DNA from: Echinometra lucunter
Taxonomy: Eukaryota > Echinodermata > Echinoidea > Camarodonta > Echinometridae
NCBI GenBank assembly: GCA_029962745.1
Contig: CM057155.1
Location: 29,278,483-29,342,482, forward strand
Direction of reading: 5' to 3'
Length of the DNA: 64,000 nt
Shown: in pieces, positions 24,401 to 33,307 of the stretch
How positions within the stretch are numbered: the stretch's first letter is position 1
Layout of the letters: every line of letters begins with the position of its first letter
The notes under the pieces: model-generated
Told to the model about the DNA's origin: nothing
What the model saw: only the letters and a program-made list of their open reading frames with translations
Databases searched by the model: none
Position numbers and translations under genes: made by a program

Positions 24401-27400
24401 TTAACAAAGATTAAAAAGTGATTGATTAAGCGTTCTTTTCCTTCGTCCTTTAATTCTACCCCTACAAGAATTTCCTCCCAGCTTAAACTACCCGTAGAAA
24501 TAAAACCAAACATCTCCTTACAATTATCCCAAACCAGGCAAGCATATTCACATTCCAAAAAAAGATGGCGATATGTTTCCTCCTCTTTTTTACAATAACA
24601 ACAAAGGTTATTTTGTGAGATTTTAAAACGGAACAAGTGATGATTTGTATAAGCAATGCCGTGTAACATTTTAAACTGAAATTCTCTTAATCTACTGTTC
24701 AGAGTACATTGTCTTGGTCTCATAAAAATGTGTTCAATCTTTTCATAAGAGAAACTATATTTGTTTTTTAACCTTTCGAAAACATCAGGTATTGAGAAGT
24801 TGCATTTCATAAAATTTGCATAAACGTTTTTAGATACTAACTCCTCCATTGACAAAATTCTTTTTCCAGATATAAATGATATTTCTTCCCTAAGAGAAGC
24901 CTCTTTGCTATCTATTTTCATATTTCGTTTCCAGCTGACTGGAAAAGTTTATAAATTGACTCTATCAAATGAAAATCATTTATGTTTAAACCCTGTCTTT
25001 GGAAGTACGAAAATGGCCTTAAGTTTCCATCATAATCCATAATATGTTTCAATCTGTAAATATTTTTTTCATATATTTTTTGGTTAAAAATGCATTTCCC
25101 TTCAATTCGTACAAATTTATTGTTAAAAAATATCTCATTTCCTTTAAATGTTTCAGATTTTAAACGAAAATCCTTCGTCTCTATCCATACTTCTAACAAA
25201 TCTATATAAAATTGCGGCAATGCTATCTCCAACAATCCAAGCAAGTAATCACATGAAAATATAAAATTTCCTCCCAGATGTTTTGTGGCATAATTGAAAT
25301 ATTGTTTCCATTTCATGGCATTATTTTCTTTTAGTCTTTTAATCCACATAACTCTCTGTGCCTTTATTAACCATTGAAAATTCATCATTTTCAAGCCACC
25401 TTGATGGTAATCTAAATACATCGTTCTTTTGTTAATCTTATTTCTGCCACCCCACAAAAAAGTAAAAGTCAACTGATCAAGCTCAACATAAACCCATTCT
25501 GGAATTGGTGTAAGAGATGCCACATATATGAATTTTGAAAAGATAAACTGCTTTAATAGTTGTATTTTGCCCATCAAAGTTAAATCTCTTTGCTTCCACC
25601 AGTTTAACAATTTCTTTATTTTACTTAATATTTCTTTATAATTCAACCTTTCTTTTACTTCTACATCTAAAGAAAAAAATACACCGAGAATCTTTATAAA
25701 ATCCACCTTTTGGCCAAAAGATAAATCATATGATTTTCCTTGGAAGGAACCTAATAATAAAACCTTCGTCTTATCGTTATTAACTTTGAGTCCTGACACT
25801 TTTCTGAATTTTTCTAAAATTTCTATTACTTTTTTCTCTGAATCTAGATCTCGGACAAATATAGACATATCATCTGCATACATAACCTGTTTTACTTCTT
25901 CCTTTCCAAAGGAAATTCCTTTAACATCATTATTATATCTTATATTATGCGCTAATACTTCAATGCATAAAATGAAAAGATATGGTGAAAGCGGATCTCC
26001 CTGCCTTACCCCTCTTTCAACATGAAAATAGCTTGTAGAATCTCCCCCATTAAAAATACAACTTTGGCTATTTGTATATAATATTTTGACCCATTTGCGA
26101 AATTGCTGGCCAAGACCGAATGAACCTAATGTTTGATGTAAAAATTTGTGGGATATCGAATCAAAGGCTTTTTCTAAATCAATTGCTATCATATACCCAG
26201 GGATATTATTATATCACGTATGAAAAAGCATATCATCAATTAATCTAATAGCTTCTCCTATATTCCTGTTTTTAATAAATCCTATTTGATCTGCCAACAC
26301 AACGCTCTCCAAAACCTCTTTAATTCGTTTTGCTAAAACTTTGGATATGATCTTATAATCTGTATTCAATAACGAAATGGGTCTATAATTCTTTACGTAA
26401 TGTGGGTCTTTCCCTTCTTTAGCTAATAAAATAATAATTGCTTGTTTTTGTGATGCAGAAAGTTCTCCAAGAACAAAAGCTTCATTGAATGCCCCAATCA
26501 ATACATCCTTTATTTCAGCCCAAAATGTACAATAAAATTCAACTGTTAACCCATCGTTTCCAGGGGATTTATTTTGCTTCATTTCTTTCAGTACCGAAAT
26601 ACACTCCTCCTCTAGTATATCCCCTTCACAGCTTTCAGAATCTTCAGATGATAACGTTGGTACATTTTTAAAGAAATCCCTAAAATCTTCCGTGTATTCC
26701 CTTGCATAAAGGTGGGTATAAAATGATTTAATTTCATTTAAAACTTCCTTCTCATTTTCAGTAATTTCTCCGTTAACCTTAACTAATTTTGTTATAGTAC
26801 TTTTCTTTTTGTTAGATTGTAATAGTTGACTAAAGTACCTTGTATCCCTTTCTCCACTTTCGTACCATGTCGCACGAGACCGAATTTTAATACCTTCATT
26901 AATGTAATCGTAACTGTCTGCAAGTTCTTTCCTTTTCTTTTCTATCTTTTTAATTAATTCTTCATCTACTGAATTTACGCAACTACTTTCTAAACATTCC
27001 AATTCCTTTTCGAGAGATTCTCTTTTATTTTTTTTTTCCTTAGCCAGTTTTTTCGAAAAAGTTCTTGTGAAAGACATTATTTTCATTTTCAAATAATCCC
27101 ATACAACTCTTCTATCTTTAACTTCTGTTTTTATTTTCTCCTTTAATGTAAGTATTTCTATTTTCATTTTTTTCACATATTCTACATTACCACACAGGCT
27201 ATTATTAAATTTCCAATAAGAACCATTCTTTTTACGCATTTCCTTATCAGTTTTATCATACAAGAACATAAATATAGCTGAATGGTCAGGAGCTATAGAT
27301 GGTAAAATTTTGCACCCAATAACAACATTTACCAAATCATCTGATATTAGCCAATGATCTAATCTGCTTTGCATAAATGGATTATTTTTAGTGAAGGTAA

Positions 27401-30400
27401 ATTGTCTTTTCAATGGATTTCTCTCCCTCCATATGTCTATCAATTGTAGTTCCTCCATAAAATTTTCTACTTCTTTACTAGCCTTGTCATGTAATTTTTG
27501 TTTCACTGTTCCATTATAATCTAAATCAGAATTCATAATAATATTAAAATCTCCTCCCATTAAAACAGGTTTGTTACAACTATTAATTTTTTTTAACTCT
27601 ATAATCATATCCTTTAAAAATTTTATTTGATGATTTTCTTTATCCCTCGTCGGTAAGTATACATTACAAAGGACCATTCTATGTCCTTGGATTTCACAGT
27701 CAATGAGTATGTATCGCCCTTCATCATCTTGTTTTATATTTATAAGTTTAAAGTCTAGCGAAATTTTGATAAGAATGAGTACTCCTTTGCTGTGATTTGT
27801 TCCATGGCTATAATAACATGACCCTTCCCACCCAGAACTCCATCTATCCTCTACTTCTTTTGTACTATACGTCTCCTGTAAAAAAATTACATCCCCTTTT
27901 TCTTTGCACCATGAAAATATTCGTCCCCTTTTCGCGCATTCTCTTATTCCTCTAACATTTAAGGAAACAAAATTACAATTTAAACATCTATTCATAAAAA
28001 AAATCTAAAAAGATCATTCCACCATTTTTTTGTATAAAAACTAAGATTTTCACTATGCTATTTATAGGGAGAGTGAGGATTGGATTTCCTAGTGTAACTG
28101 CAGTACATAATTGAATGATAAAATCTAATTTATTGCGCCATTGTTTAAAACAAAAATGAATGTCGATCAATTCGAGTATTGTTATCCCTTCCATGTAGAA
28201 CATTATCTCTAAAAATCCTAAATAAGTTGCTCGTAATTCCTGCAGGTAAAAAAAGAAGGGAAGGAATCCCATCTATACGACCCTCTCCAAAGCAGAACTC
28301 CCTCACAGCTCACCCTACTTTACAGGTTGCTGTAGTATTTCCAATAATAAAAATCTACCCCTTCTTGACTTTTTTTCTTTGTCTTATTAAATATAAAGAA
28401 AAAACTGGCATTCCATCAGCATATACCACATTAATAAGTTTAATTTTAAACTTATATCTACTAAGCCAGAATATTTTTTTCTTGTTAATAAGAACTTATA
28501 TAATAGAAACAAGGGGACTAGGAACGCCTCGGGACCCTGCTCGGCCGCACCAACCCAGACACGCACCACTACCCCACCCGCATTGCTTCCGCCGGGGATA
28601 CACAGGCTATATCCCCGACAAAAACAACACAAGTAAACAATGACACGTGCTCCATTGAAACATAGCCAAACACGACCCCAAAGCACTCCCAACCCCCTGT
28701 CTCTATAGATAAAAAAATCAAACAGTCCTGAGATTCACCTTTCTATAACTAAATACCCAATCCCTATATAACAATGTAGAAAAGCTAGTCCTGATATTGG
28801 ATTCCATATTAGCATATTAAAGGTGTTATACTTAAAAAGAAAAAAAACACACACTAGTTCCATCATTAATGCCAAGAATAAAGGACAAAATACTTATGTG
28901 GCAATAAATTCCACTGCTGGTAATGTACCTAATCATTGGTTCAAATCAACAAACCATGCAGTTTTGGACATTGTATCGAGGATATCCTCCTTTTGACTAT
29001 TTAGTTCCATCTTACATAAAGGAACACCTGGTATTCTTTTCTTTCTTAAAAACTAAGCAAACAAACACTTGGAGCATACACGCGCCAAAAGATATGAAAA
29101 AGCAAACTATTTCAATAATAGGCCCGTTCCACATCTTGAAATTGTTATACATTCTCTAAACTTTTCCTTTTTAAATGTATGAATGCTCTATACAAAATGT
29201 CTGAATTGCGGTATTCAACATGCTGTTCTTTTGTAAGAAACTCAAGACTTACGTCCCTTTCCTCTTGTGAATGTGAGGAAAAAAAAGTCAGTATTGCTCG
29301 TTGATATAATTTCACCAAGTTGTATACGCATTTTAGTTTACTTAATTAATGCAAGGGTGAAAATGAGATACAATCTTGCTCAACTCACCAATAATGCTTT
29401 CATATATTGTTGTTTATACCCCTACTAATCAATCACTCCCATTTCCATCATAAACACAAAAGCAATCATCGTGTCCCTCTTTTCAATATTACACAACAAT
29501 CCTCTCGTTGGTGAGCATATATCATGGCATTGCCCTTTGATTGTTTCAGATTTAACCCTGCATTAATAAGAAAATCTTTATTGTTCCCTTTTGAAATCCA
29601 AACAAATAAGCACTTGTAATACACAGAAAGTATTCAAGTAACATTATCACAAGACAAATTTCAAACCTATGGTTGTTGGACCATCGTCAGAAATAACATT
29701 TCTACTTCCATTATGCTCAATATATATATCATTGCAGAGTTGCAGTAATGTTGCAAATGTTGTTGTTTCTAAGAAACTCTCAAGAATTGTGATTTTTTTT
29801 TTTTCATATTGCTGAAAAAAAATAGAGATCCAAACTGTTACTTATTTGTTTGAATTCACTTTGGTTTACCCAACTGATGCAAGCATGAACAAGAGATGCG
29901 ACCAAGCGCAACTCCTAACGCAAGTCACCATACCTCAATCAATGCCTCATGTTCCTAATAATAAACAAAAAAAAAAACTTCAGTGTCTCTCCTTTGGTAT
30001 TTGTGCAACATTCCTAAAGCATGTGAGCATGCTGATGGACATTTCTCTAATTCTATTGGCCTAATTTGTGTAATGAAGAACAAAAAATGCAATACAATAC
30101 TTTGTGTTCCTAATCAATGCTTCAAGACAATAAACTTGCCTTTCTTAATACATTTCAGGCTACTCTTTTATTTCAAATTCATCCTTGCATCAATTGGGGA
30201 AGAAGAAAAGGAAACACTTTGTTGTTCCTTTTTAATACCCAAACATACAGACACTTAAGCATACATACTCCTGCTATTCAAGTATCTATTAAACACATTA
30301 CAACATGAAAGCTTTCCATCTTAAGAATTTGCAGTCCTTTTCAAAATTCTCTTTTTTAAAAATTCTACTGTACCATAGTACAAGAATGACTGGACTGCAT

Positions 30401-31897
30401 TATTCTGGCTTTGCTTATTTTTTTTTGTAAGATACTCTCAAGAGTTATTTCTTTTCACCTACTGGATGTAATAACGCATTGAAAATTCAAGGTGTTATTT
30501 GTTTCTATATAGTGTCACTTTGGTAATTCATAGAGGATGAAACGAGAAGCGATCATGCGCAACTCACCATACAATAATTTTAGTCAAGTTAATGCAATGT
30601 TTTGTACCCAATCAATGCCTCGAACTCTCCAAATTCCATCTTATGGTTCTACTTATAAACAAAAACTTCGTATTATCCCTCCTTGAATATGAGCAACATT
30701 CCCCGGGACAAGCAATATTAATAGTGTTGATCCTGTATAAATAGGCACTCCAATTCTATAAGCCTTATGAAGAAAGAAATGCTTATCTAACATTAAATAC
30801 TTCTAACAATCAATACAATGCTTTACGTTCCAAATAATCCGTTCTTCAAAAGAATAAACTTTGCATTTCTTGGGAAAGATATTTCAGGATATCCCCCATT
30901 CAGATGTTCCAAATTCATCATTGCATTGATTGGGGGAAAAGGAAAATGATACACTGTTATTCGTTTTGATTTTGAAATCTAACCAAATAGGTACTTGCAA
31001 CTATTCAACAAACATAATAGGTTTACATTTACAACAAGAAAATTTGCCATTCTTGAGGATTTGCAACATTTTTCAAACTTCTCTCTCATTTTTAACTGCC
31101 ACTATATGCCTGATACAAAATGGCCAGATTGTGTGATTTCTTTTTACAAATACTCTCAAAATATATGCCCTTCTATTCTACTGGCTTTGAAAATAAGCAT
31201 AAAAATGTCATAAGAGTTGCTCATTTGTATCAATTCACTATAGTCTACTCAGATAATGCAAGGATGAAAAGGATGTGCAATCATGGGCCACTCCCTACCG
31301 CAAGTCACTATAATGCATGCGATGTTCATTCAATACCTGAAACATTCGCCATTTCGCCCTTTAAACAAAACTTCGTTGCATACAACAGACCTCTAACCCG
31401 ATAGCGAAATAGGCCTATTGACAATTTTATTCTTCATTTTGGTTTTTATTTGTTCAAGCAAGGATGAACAACGACATACAAGCGAAGGTTATATGTATAT
31501 ATATTCAAAATGATACCCAATATTGCAATGAACACATCCATTTCTAAAGAGACAAAGTAATATCTTCTGATACTAGTTACCCTCCAAAATGTGCAATTTT
31601 TCTCTGAAAAGTATAATTTCTACTAAAACACTAAAATTATCCATTTCAGTAATCCTTGCCTGAACCAGGCAAATGAGTTTCATGATCGATCAACTATATT
31701 GAACCAATAATAAAATGTAGACCTAATGATACTTCGTGGGGCTATATTCAAACTAGATCTACATGATCTAGGATCTAAATTGTTACTTGTTAGTAGAGAA
31801 GTCATTAGAGGTGGGGCTTGAAACACGATATTGCCAAGAAAGAAATTAAAATTGTATGACTTACCACACATGGAGAAGACATCTTGCAACGTTTCAT
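4823..31897 (-). CDS. QTGAL: B3GNTL1/QTGAL-type glycosyltransferase (queuosine-tRNA galactosyltransferase), 12 coding exons
   Basis: Predicted 351-aa family 2 (GT-A fold) glycosyltransferase, close to the 361 aa of human B3GNTL1. In vertebrates this enzyme transfers galactose from UDP-Gal to queuosine at position 34 of tRNA-Tyr. Eleven exons (13873-4823) join in phase to one open frame: N-terminal [12 protein letters not shown] (residue 12 on), metal-binding DxD within FLDADDVM (D103, D105), MPTWFC (169-174), the acceptor-side PEDL motif (193-196) and the family tail ending in [12 protein letters not shown]. The first exon (31865-31897, [11 protein letters not shown]) is inferred; an in-frame second ATG lies at 31882. 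All introns are GT-AG except intron 3 (GC-AG). Intron 1 would be about 18 kb and full of transposons. The strongest doubt concerns exon 1 only. Confidence 0.9.
5380..5597. repeat. G/C-tract repeat with inverted ends
   Basis: Begins GGGCATCAATGGGGGG and ends near TTGATGCCCCTGA. Inside are repeated TGTCCCCC / CCCCAAA modules. It lies in QTGAL intron 11 and looks like a small non-autonomous element expanded around homopolymer tracts. Confidence 0.5.
5731..5805 (-). CDS. QTGAL: QTGAL coding exon 11
   Basis: 75 nt, phase 0 to 0. Encodes [19 protein letters not shown] and IICVKQ, matching PKPRIPILHF...PPFVICVK of vertebrate proteins. Bounded by ATTCCAG and GTATGT. Confidence 0.96.
6418..6486 (-). 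CDS. QTGAL: QTGAL coding exon 10
   Basis: 69 nt, phase 0 to 0, encoding [20 protein letters not shown] and ESK, matching the family VAFCDVDENKI segment. Bounded by TTGACAG and GTGAGT. Confidence 0.96.
7000..7512. mobile_element. TTAA-type non-autonomous element, diverged copy 1
   Basis: Homologous over its length to the elements at 10190-10676 and 41570-42057 (shared GGCTTATAGTGTAAAAA, GTATCACGCGG and CATGTTTCATCTTAGTTTGAG). Both ends are eroded here: the left end reads AAAAGGCTTGGTTGA and the right end TAGCCAATGGCTTTGA. It lies in QTGAL intron 9 and encodes no transposase. Confidence 0.85.
7872..8007 (-). CDS. QTGAL: QTGAL coding exon 9
   Basis: 136 nt, phase 2 to 0. Encodes [39 protein letters not shown] and [17 protein letters not shown] is nearly invariant in the family. 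A second AG two bases inside the exon would break the frame, so the start at 8007 is preferred. Confidence 0.96.
8235..8750. repeat. Degenerate (ATTC)n-rich tract
   Basis: Long stretch of imperfect CATT/ATTC repeats in QTGAL intron 8, cleanest around 8630-8665. Confidence 0.75.
8760..8884 (-). CDS. QTGAL: QTGAL coding exon 8
   Basis: 125 nt, phase 0 to 2. Encodes [20 protein letters not shown] through [19 protein letters not shown] is the expected acceptor/catalytic-base motif of this GT2 branch. Acceptor TTATAG, donor GTGAGA. Confidence 0.96.
9484..9830. mobile_element. TAGTTTGCAGGCAC-type TIR element carrying a nested MITE
   Basis: Ends TAGTCTGCAAGCC and TAGTGCCTGCAAACTA. Without the nested 139-bp insertion (9541-9679) it is 208 bp, almost the length of its homologue at 48080-48285 (206 bp, opposite orientation). 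Lies in QTGAL intron 7. Confidence 0.85.
9541..9679. mobile_element. GGGGAGCGTTTCATGA MITE, about 139 bp
   Basis: 32-bp perfect terminal inverted repeats starting GGGGAGCGTTTCATGAAG and ending with its complement. No coding capacity. Related to the copy at 44302-44442. No convincing target-site duplication is seen. Confidence 0.92.
9952..10047 (-). CDS. QTGAL: QTGAL coding exon 7
   Basis: 96 nt, phase 0 to 0. Encodes [20 protein letters not shown] and [12 protein letters not shown], including the diagnostic GPTVxMPTWFC motif. Bounded by CCATCAG and GTTAGT. Confidence 0.96.
10190..10676. mobile_element. TTAA-flanked non-autonomous element, copy 2 (487 bp)
   Basis: Terminal inverted repeats AGGCATTGGTTAAC / GTTAGCCAATGCCT, flanked by TTAA at 10186-10189 and 10677-10680. 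TTAA duplication is typical of piggyBac-type transposition, but no transposase is encoded and the ends lack the usual CCC start. Lies in QTGAL intron 6. Confidence 0.92.
10929..11024 (-). CDS. QTGAL: QTGAL coding exon 6
   Basis: 96 nt, phase 0 to 0. Encodes [20 protein letters not shown] and [12 protein letters not shown], aligning with the family segment IIGCR...RYTRWIN. Bounded by TTTTCAG and GTACTT. Confidence 0.95.
11095..11363. mobile_element. Foldback element with about 120-bp arms
   Basis: The arm from GTGTTAAGTTCTCTAT to GGCGCCAATTAGAAA is repeated inverted with few mismatches after a short loop near 11218-11240. Ends GTTAAGTTCTC / GAGAACTTAAC. It lies in QTGAL intron 5. The words TTAAGAGCTTTATTC occur on both sides (11045 and 11364), outside the hairpin. 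Confidence 0.92.
11649..11714 (-). CDS. QTGAL: QTGAL coding exon 5
   Basis: 66 nt, phase 0 to 0, encoding [19 protein letters not shown] and PNT. It carries the second half of the DxDD motif. Acceptor TTTGCAG and donor GTAAGTG are both good. Confidence 0.95.
12396..12430. repeat. (AAG)n trinucleotide repeat
   Basis: About eleven AAG triplets in QTGAL intron 4. The minus-strand frame through it is poly-leucine and not considered a gene. Confidence 0.9.
12527..12591 (-). CDS. QTGAL: QTGAL coding exon 4 (DxD motif)
   Basis: 65 nt between TTGCAG and GTAAGT. Encodes [22 protein letters not shown], the segment leading into the metal-binding LDADD motif, which is split across the exon 4/5 junction. 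Phase 1 to 0. Confidence 0.95.
13038..13134 (-). CDS. QTGAL: QTGAL coding exon 3, ends at a GC donor
   Basis: Encodes [20 protein letters not shown] and on to NGHNGKPVG. The phase of exon 4 requires this exon to end at 13038 (CCTGTAGGAG), followed by GCAAGC, a classic GC-AG donor. A GT occurs 8 bases earlier (at CCT/GTAGGA), but using it would throw exon 4 out of frame. Length 97 nt, phase 0 to 1. Confidence 0.92.
13757..13873 (-). CDS. QTGAL: QTGAL coding exon 2
   Basis: Starts after a pyrimidine-rich tract and AG (13875-13874) and ends at GTATGT. It encodes [12 protein letters not shown] through VYNDASN, the nucleotide-binding N-terminus of the GT2 fold. Length 117 nt, phase 0 to phase 0. 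The reading frame also stays open upstream to an ATG at 13960, but that stretch is intron-like and hydrophobic. Confidence 0.95.
13983..14893. mobile_element. TIR element with internal 190-bp duplication
   Basis: Ends GGTGCATTCACACATAACATG and its mirror TTGTGTGTGAATGCCCC. The block containing TTAGATCGCGATTCTAA and GAGGAAGGAACGAAAATAGGC occurs twice in tandem (about 14051-14223 and 14242-14408). ATCGCGAT palindromes recur. No transposase. Lies at the 3' end of QTGAL intron 1. Confidence 0.7.
14894..15504. other. Intron sequence, nothing recognised
   Basis: Part of the proposed QTGAL intron 1. Only short anonymous open frames. Confidence 0.5.
15505..15780 (-). repeat. Diverged repeat, inverted relative of 16780-16960
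   Basis: Read on the minus strand it contains [19 protein letters not shown]. The plus-strand frame at 16850-16930 reads [20 protein letters not shown]. Nucleotide similarity continues on both sides, so these are two opposed copies of an old repeat, possibly once coding. I do not recognise the family. Confidence 0.5.
16398..16427. repeat. Perfect 30-bp palindrome centred on GACGTC
   Basis: GGTACCCACTTTGAC followed at once by its exact complement. A partial third copy of the arm (GGGTACCCACTTTGACGT) stands at 16515-16532, so this is a small inverted-repeat element with a CRE-like core. Confidence 0.9.
16780..16965 (+). repeat. Diverged repeat, inverted relative of 15505-15780
   Basis: See the opposite copy. 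Open frame on the plus strand through 17028, with no recognised domain. Confidence 0.45.
17678..18010 (+). repeat. GC-rich repeat, copy A (starts TATGTGCCGCGGA)
   Basis: Contains repeated 'CCGTTCCAAAGCATGGCATTTTC' type modules, then GAGCTGCATTTTTGGTGAAAAG, GCGAGCGCACTTG and GCTAGCTGCATGCATGTATG. The same order is found inverted at 22785-23256. It appears truncated at its right end near 18010. Confidence 0.85.
18321..18412. repeat. GC-rich hairpin, 34-36 bp arms
   Basis: Arms ACGGTGTGCATATGCGGCGT... and ...ACGCCGCATGCGCACCGT pair with few mismatches around a short loop near 18357-18375. Strong potential cruciform just before the transposase remnant. Confidence 0.85.
18635..20292 (+). repeat. 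Tandem array, about six 272-281 bp units of transposase core
   Basis: Each unit runs from TTGCGAAGAGGATGCC to ACTATTGCAGCTT and encodes [38 protein letters not shown] and [13 protein letters not shown]. Units start near 18635, 18917, 19199, 19471, 19745 and 20019. The G tract after GCAGCTT/GCAGTTT varies in length (6-14), which shifts frame between units. The junction joins GACCTT to GCAGCTT, sharing CTT. Two successive two-unit blocks (offset 548) are almost identical. Confidence 0.93.
20300..20605 (+). pseudogene. DDE catalytic segment of the pogo-like transposase
   Basis: Frame reads [20 protein letters not shown], then [23 protein letters not shown], and LPRDLSVF before a TGA. The second and third acidic residues are present with DD35D spacing. 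The frame just before it is disturbed by a C tract at 20305-20318. Confidence 0.85.
21209..21322 (+). pseudogene. PHD-like zinc-binding tail (partial)
   Basis: Encodes [16 protein letters not shown] and, after a short spacer, DFKCPSC followed by TAG. The W-x2-C-x2-C-x2-WYH-x2-C ... C-x2-C pattern fits the second half of a PHD finger. The first Cys pair expected upstream is not found in frame, so it is incomplete or the frame is broken. It follows directly on the transposase C-terminus, in a Glu/Lys/Arg-rich context. Confidence 0.75.
21510..22115 (+). repeat. Minisatellite, about 73-bp unit, about eight copies
   Basis: Unit core ATGGAAATGTAATATTTTAG - TTATGCAATTGAAAGATTTG - AATGGTGGAAAGGATCACCTT, repeated with substitutions. 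Directly follows the transposase remnant. Confidence 0.9.
22785..23256 (-). repeat. GC-rich repeat, copy B (inverted relative of 17678-18010)
   Basis: Starts GGTATGTGCCGCGGATGAG on the plus strand and ends GTGTAAAAATGGGGGTCT. On the minus strand it follows copy A module by module and continues beyond copy A's truncation. It appears to lack the terminal CCGCGGCACATA at its other end. Together copies A and B suggest a full element with TATGTGCCGCGG at both ends. Confidence 0.85.
23500..23703. mobile_element. Small TIR element (ACTTGTGTTAACGGTCCCACC)
   Basis: Left terminus CTTGTGTTAACGGTCCCACC (23501-23520) mirrored by GGTGGGGCCGTTAACACGAG (23682-23701). Inside are two further CCCCACCAAACG / GGGGCTGATG modules. 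Non-coding. Confidence 0.85.
23790..28715 (-). mobile_element. Tx1/L1-type LINE retrotransposon
   Basis: On the minus strand it carries endonuclease and reverse transcriptase in one frame and ends in an A-rich tail (plus-strand T run at 23791-23808). The upstream limit is uncertain: GC-rich sequence at 28510-28700 probably belongs to its 5' region. No intact ORF1 is visible, although anonymous minus-strand frames (27988-28692) may be its remnant. I found no clear target-site duplication. It lies in the proposed QTGAL intron 1, in the same orientation as the gene. Confidence 0.85.
24247..27995 (-). pseudogene. LINE ORF2: AP-type endonuclease + reverse transcriptase, two lesions
   Basis: Starts at ATG 27995. 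The endonuclease shows [37 protein letters not shown] and APDHSA. The reverse transcriptase shows [47 protein letters not shown] and [11 protein letters not shown]-terminal zinc-like [18 protein letters not shown] follows. The frame is interrupted by one TGA (26214-26216, after DDMLFHT) with the same frame resuming at once, and by one frameshift near 24920-24950 (overlap of the two frames at MKIDSK). Otherwise about 1,240 codons are open, so this copy is young or recently inactive. Motif order and the L1-like endonuclease place it in the L1/Tx1 group. Confidence 0.93.
28880..31465. repeat. Diverged large tandem repeat, units about 550-740 bp
   Basis: A set of modules recurs in the same order. 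'ATGCAAG(G/C)(A/G)TGAA' occurs near 29352, 29877, 31256 and 31455, with a weaker copy near 30533. 'AAACAAA-(T/C)A-CACTTG' occurs near 29055, 29601, 30240 and 30980. 'ATTGGGG(G/A)AAGGAAA(C/A)' with 'CATCATTGCAT' / 'CATCCTTGCAT' occurs near 30180 and 30915. Copies differ by many substitutions and indels. No open frame is conserved across them, so it looks non-coding. Confidence 0.75.
31865..31897 (-). CDS. QTGAL: QTGAL coding exon 1 (inferred)
   Basis: Encodes [11 protein letters not shown] and ends at a consensus GTAAGT donor (31864-31859) in phase 0, which is the phase needed by exon 2. The 11 residues before SIIMP match the ten found in the human protein. It sits beside a CpG-rich promoter-like stretch. 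A second ATG at 31882-31880 is in frame and could be the start. A closer unseen first exon, or a start in the sequence just before exon 2, are alternatives. Confidence 0.55.
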
Positions 31898-33288
31898 GAA
31901 TAAGTCAGAAACGAAGGCATACGAACATGACGAAAACACCATTAGATGCACGCCGAGAGTCAGTCGGTCAGTCTTAGACTTTACCGTACACCGGTTGAAA
32001 AAAATGACCTGCGAAGGTGCACAGTAAATTCCTAGTATATGGTACTACAGCTCGCGCGCTATGCTAGCGCAATATATCGCATCCTTTGCATTTTGATCGT
32101 ATCATATCACCGCGCGCCGCCGGAAGATTGCGGGGGCGTGACGTACGTGGGCGCAAGCTCAGCAAAACAAAGTTGCACGTGGTGCAGTCAGCTGTTTTCA
32201 TCGTATAGAGTCTAGTCTCTTTTCAGGTTTGAAAATATTTCTGCTTTATATCATTGTCATTTAGGTTCGTTGTTCATCAATATTGTTGCTCCAGATCAAA
32301 ATTCATATCTTAATTTTAAATATCCAAATAGAAAAGATGTGATGATCAAGCTAGTCATATAAAATAAGCAGTATTTACTTCTAAAAAAAAAGAGAGAAGT
32401 AAATATTCAATCGGCATGATCGGGGGCAAGGCTTGAAGTTGAACTCAAAGTTGCTCGAGGGACCCTTGTCATGCATCACGCACGTTAAGTTAGCTGCGAC
32501 TTTTCATTAGCTACATGTATAAGTTGAAAGTACGTAGGCTTTAGGAGACCATTGCTGGGGAAATAAAAATGTAAGTTAGATACTACAGAATTTAAACCAA
32601 ATATTGGGCTATTTGTTCTGAAATTACACATCATATTCTGTGACATTTTGTTTTCTTTTAACTGGAGGTAGGGGGTCTAGACCTACTTCTGATGTATGAA
32701 AAGTATTTTGAACTTCAAGACTTGTGAAAATGTTCGAAAGCGTGTTTCACTTGCAATGCATCCCTGTCATGCCTGTGCCTTTGTATTCAGTTCGAGATTC
32801 TTCTTAGACTTTAAGATGGATGGTTCACTTCCAGGAACAGGGCATACGTAATCATATCTTATGGGCTAATTTACCATTATCTATCTAAAGCAGCTTCAAA
32901 ACTGTGTATGTTTGGGACAGTGACTAGACTATTTCATGTTTTCCTTATTCTTATATAAAAGGATCTCTGTGTTTTGGTCCTTGGAATGAAAATAAGACAG
33001 TCAAACTAAGAAATTTTCATTTAATTAATGTGAATTAATTCTTAATCACCTTGAAATCATGTTAATTTAGTTGGTCTTCTATTCAAAAATTGCAGAAGTG
33101 CCCTCCTGACAGGCTTGGTCACTTCGCTCTCTGGTTTGCATGTTTCTTCAAAAATTTTATGTATGCTTGCCCCCCCCCCCCCCCTCCCCCCGAAAATTTC
33201 TGCATACCACATACGACCCAGATCCTCATGCTATGAAATTTTAATACATTTCATTCCAAGCCATTTCTAATTGTTTTCTATTTTACAG
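31898..33288. promoter_or_regulatory. Candidate bidirectional promoter region
   Basis: Lies between the inferred QTGAL start (minus) and the first seen FTCDNL1 exon (plus). The core at about 32040-32170 is rich in CpG (CTCGCGCGC, CCGCGCGCCGCC) in an otherwise AT-rich window, with an ETS-like CCGGAAG and a CRE/E-box-like GTGACGTACGTGG. A 5' non-coding exon of FTCDNL1 is expected here. A possible donor is AAAAT/GTAAGTTAG near 32571. No TATA box stands out. Confidence 0.5.
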
Positions 33289-33307
33289 ATCTGCTGGAGA
33301 ACTAACA

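Noticed and set aside
28880..31465. CRISPR-like or multi-exon tandem gene array
   Set aside because: Units are long, diverged and without direct spacers or a shared frame; this is a eukaryotic tandem repeat.
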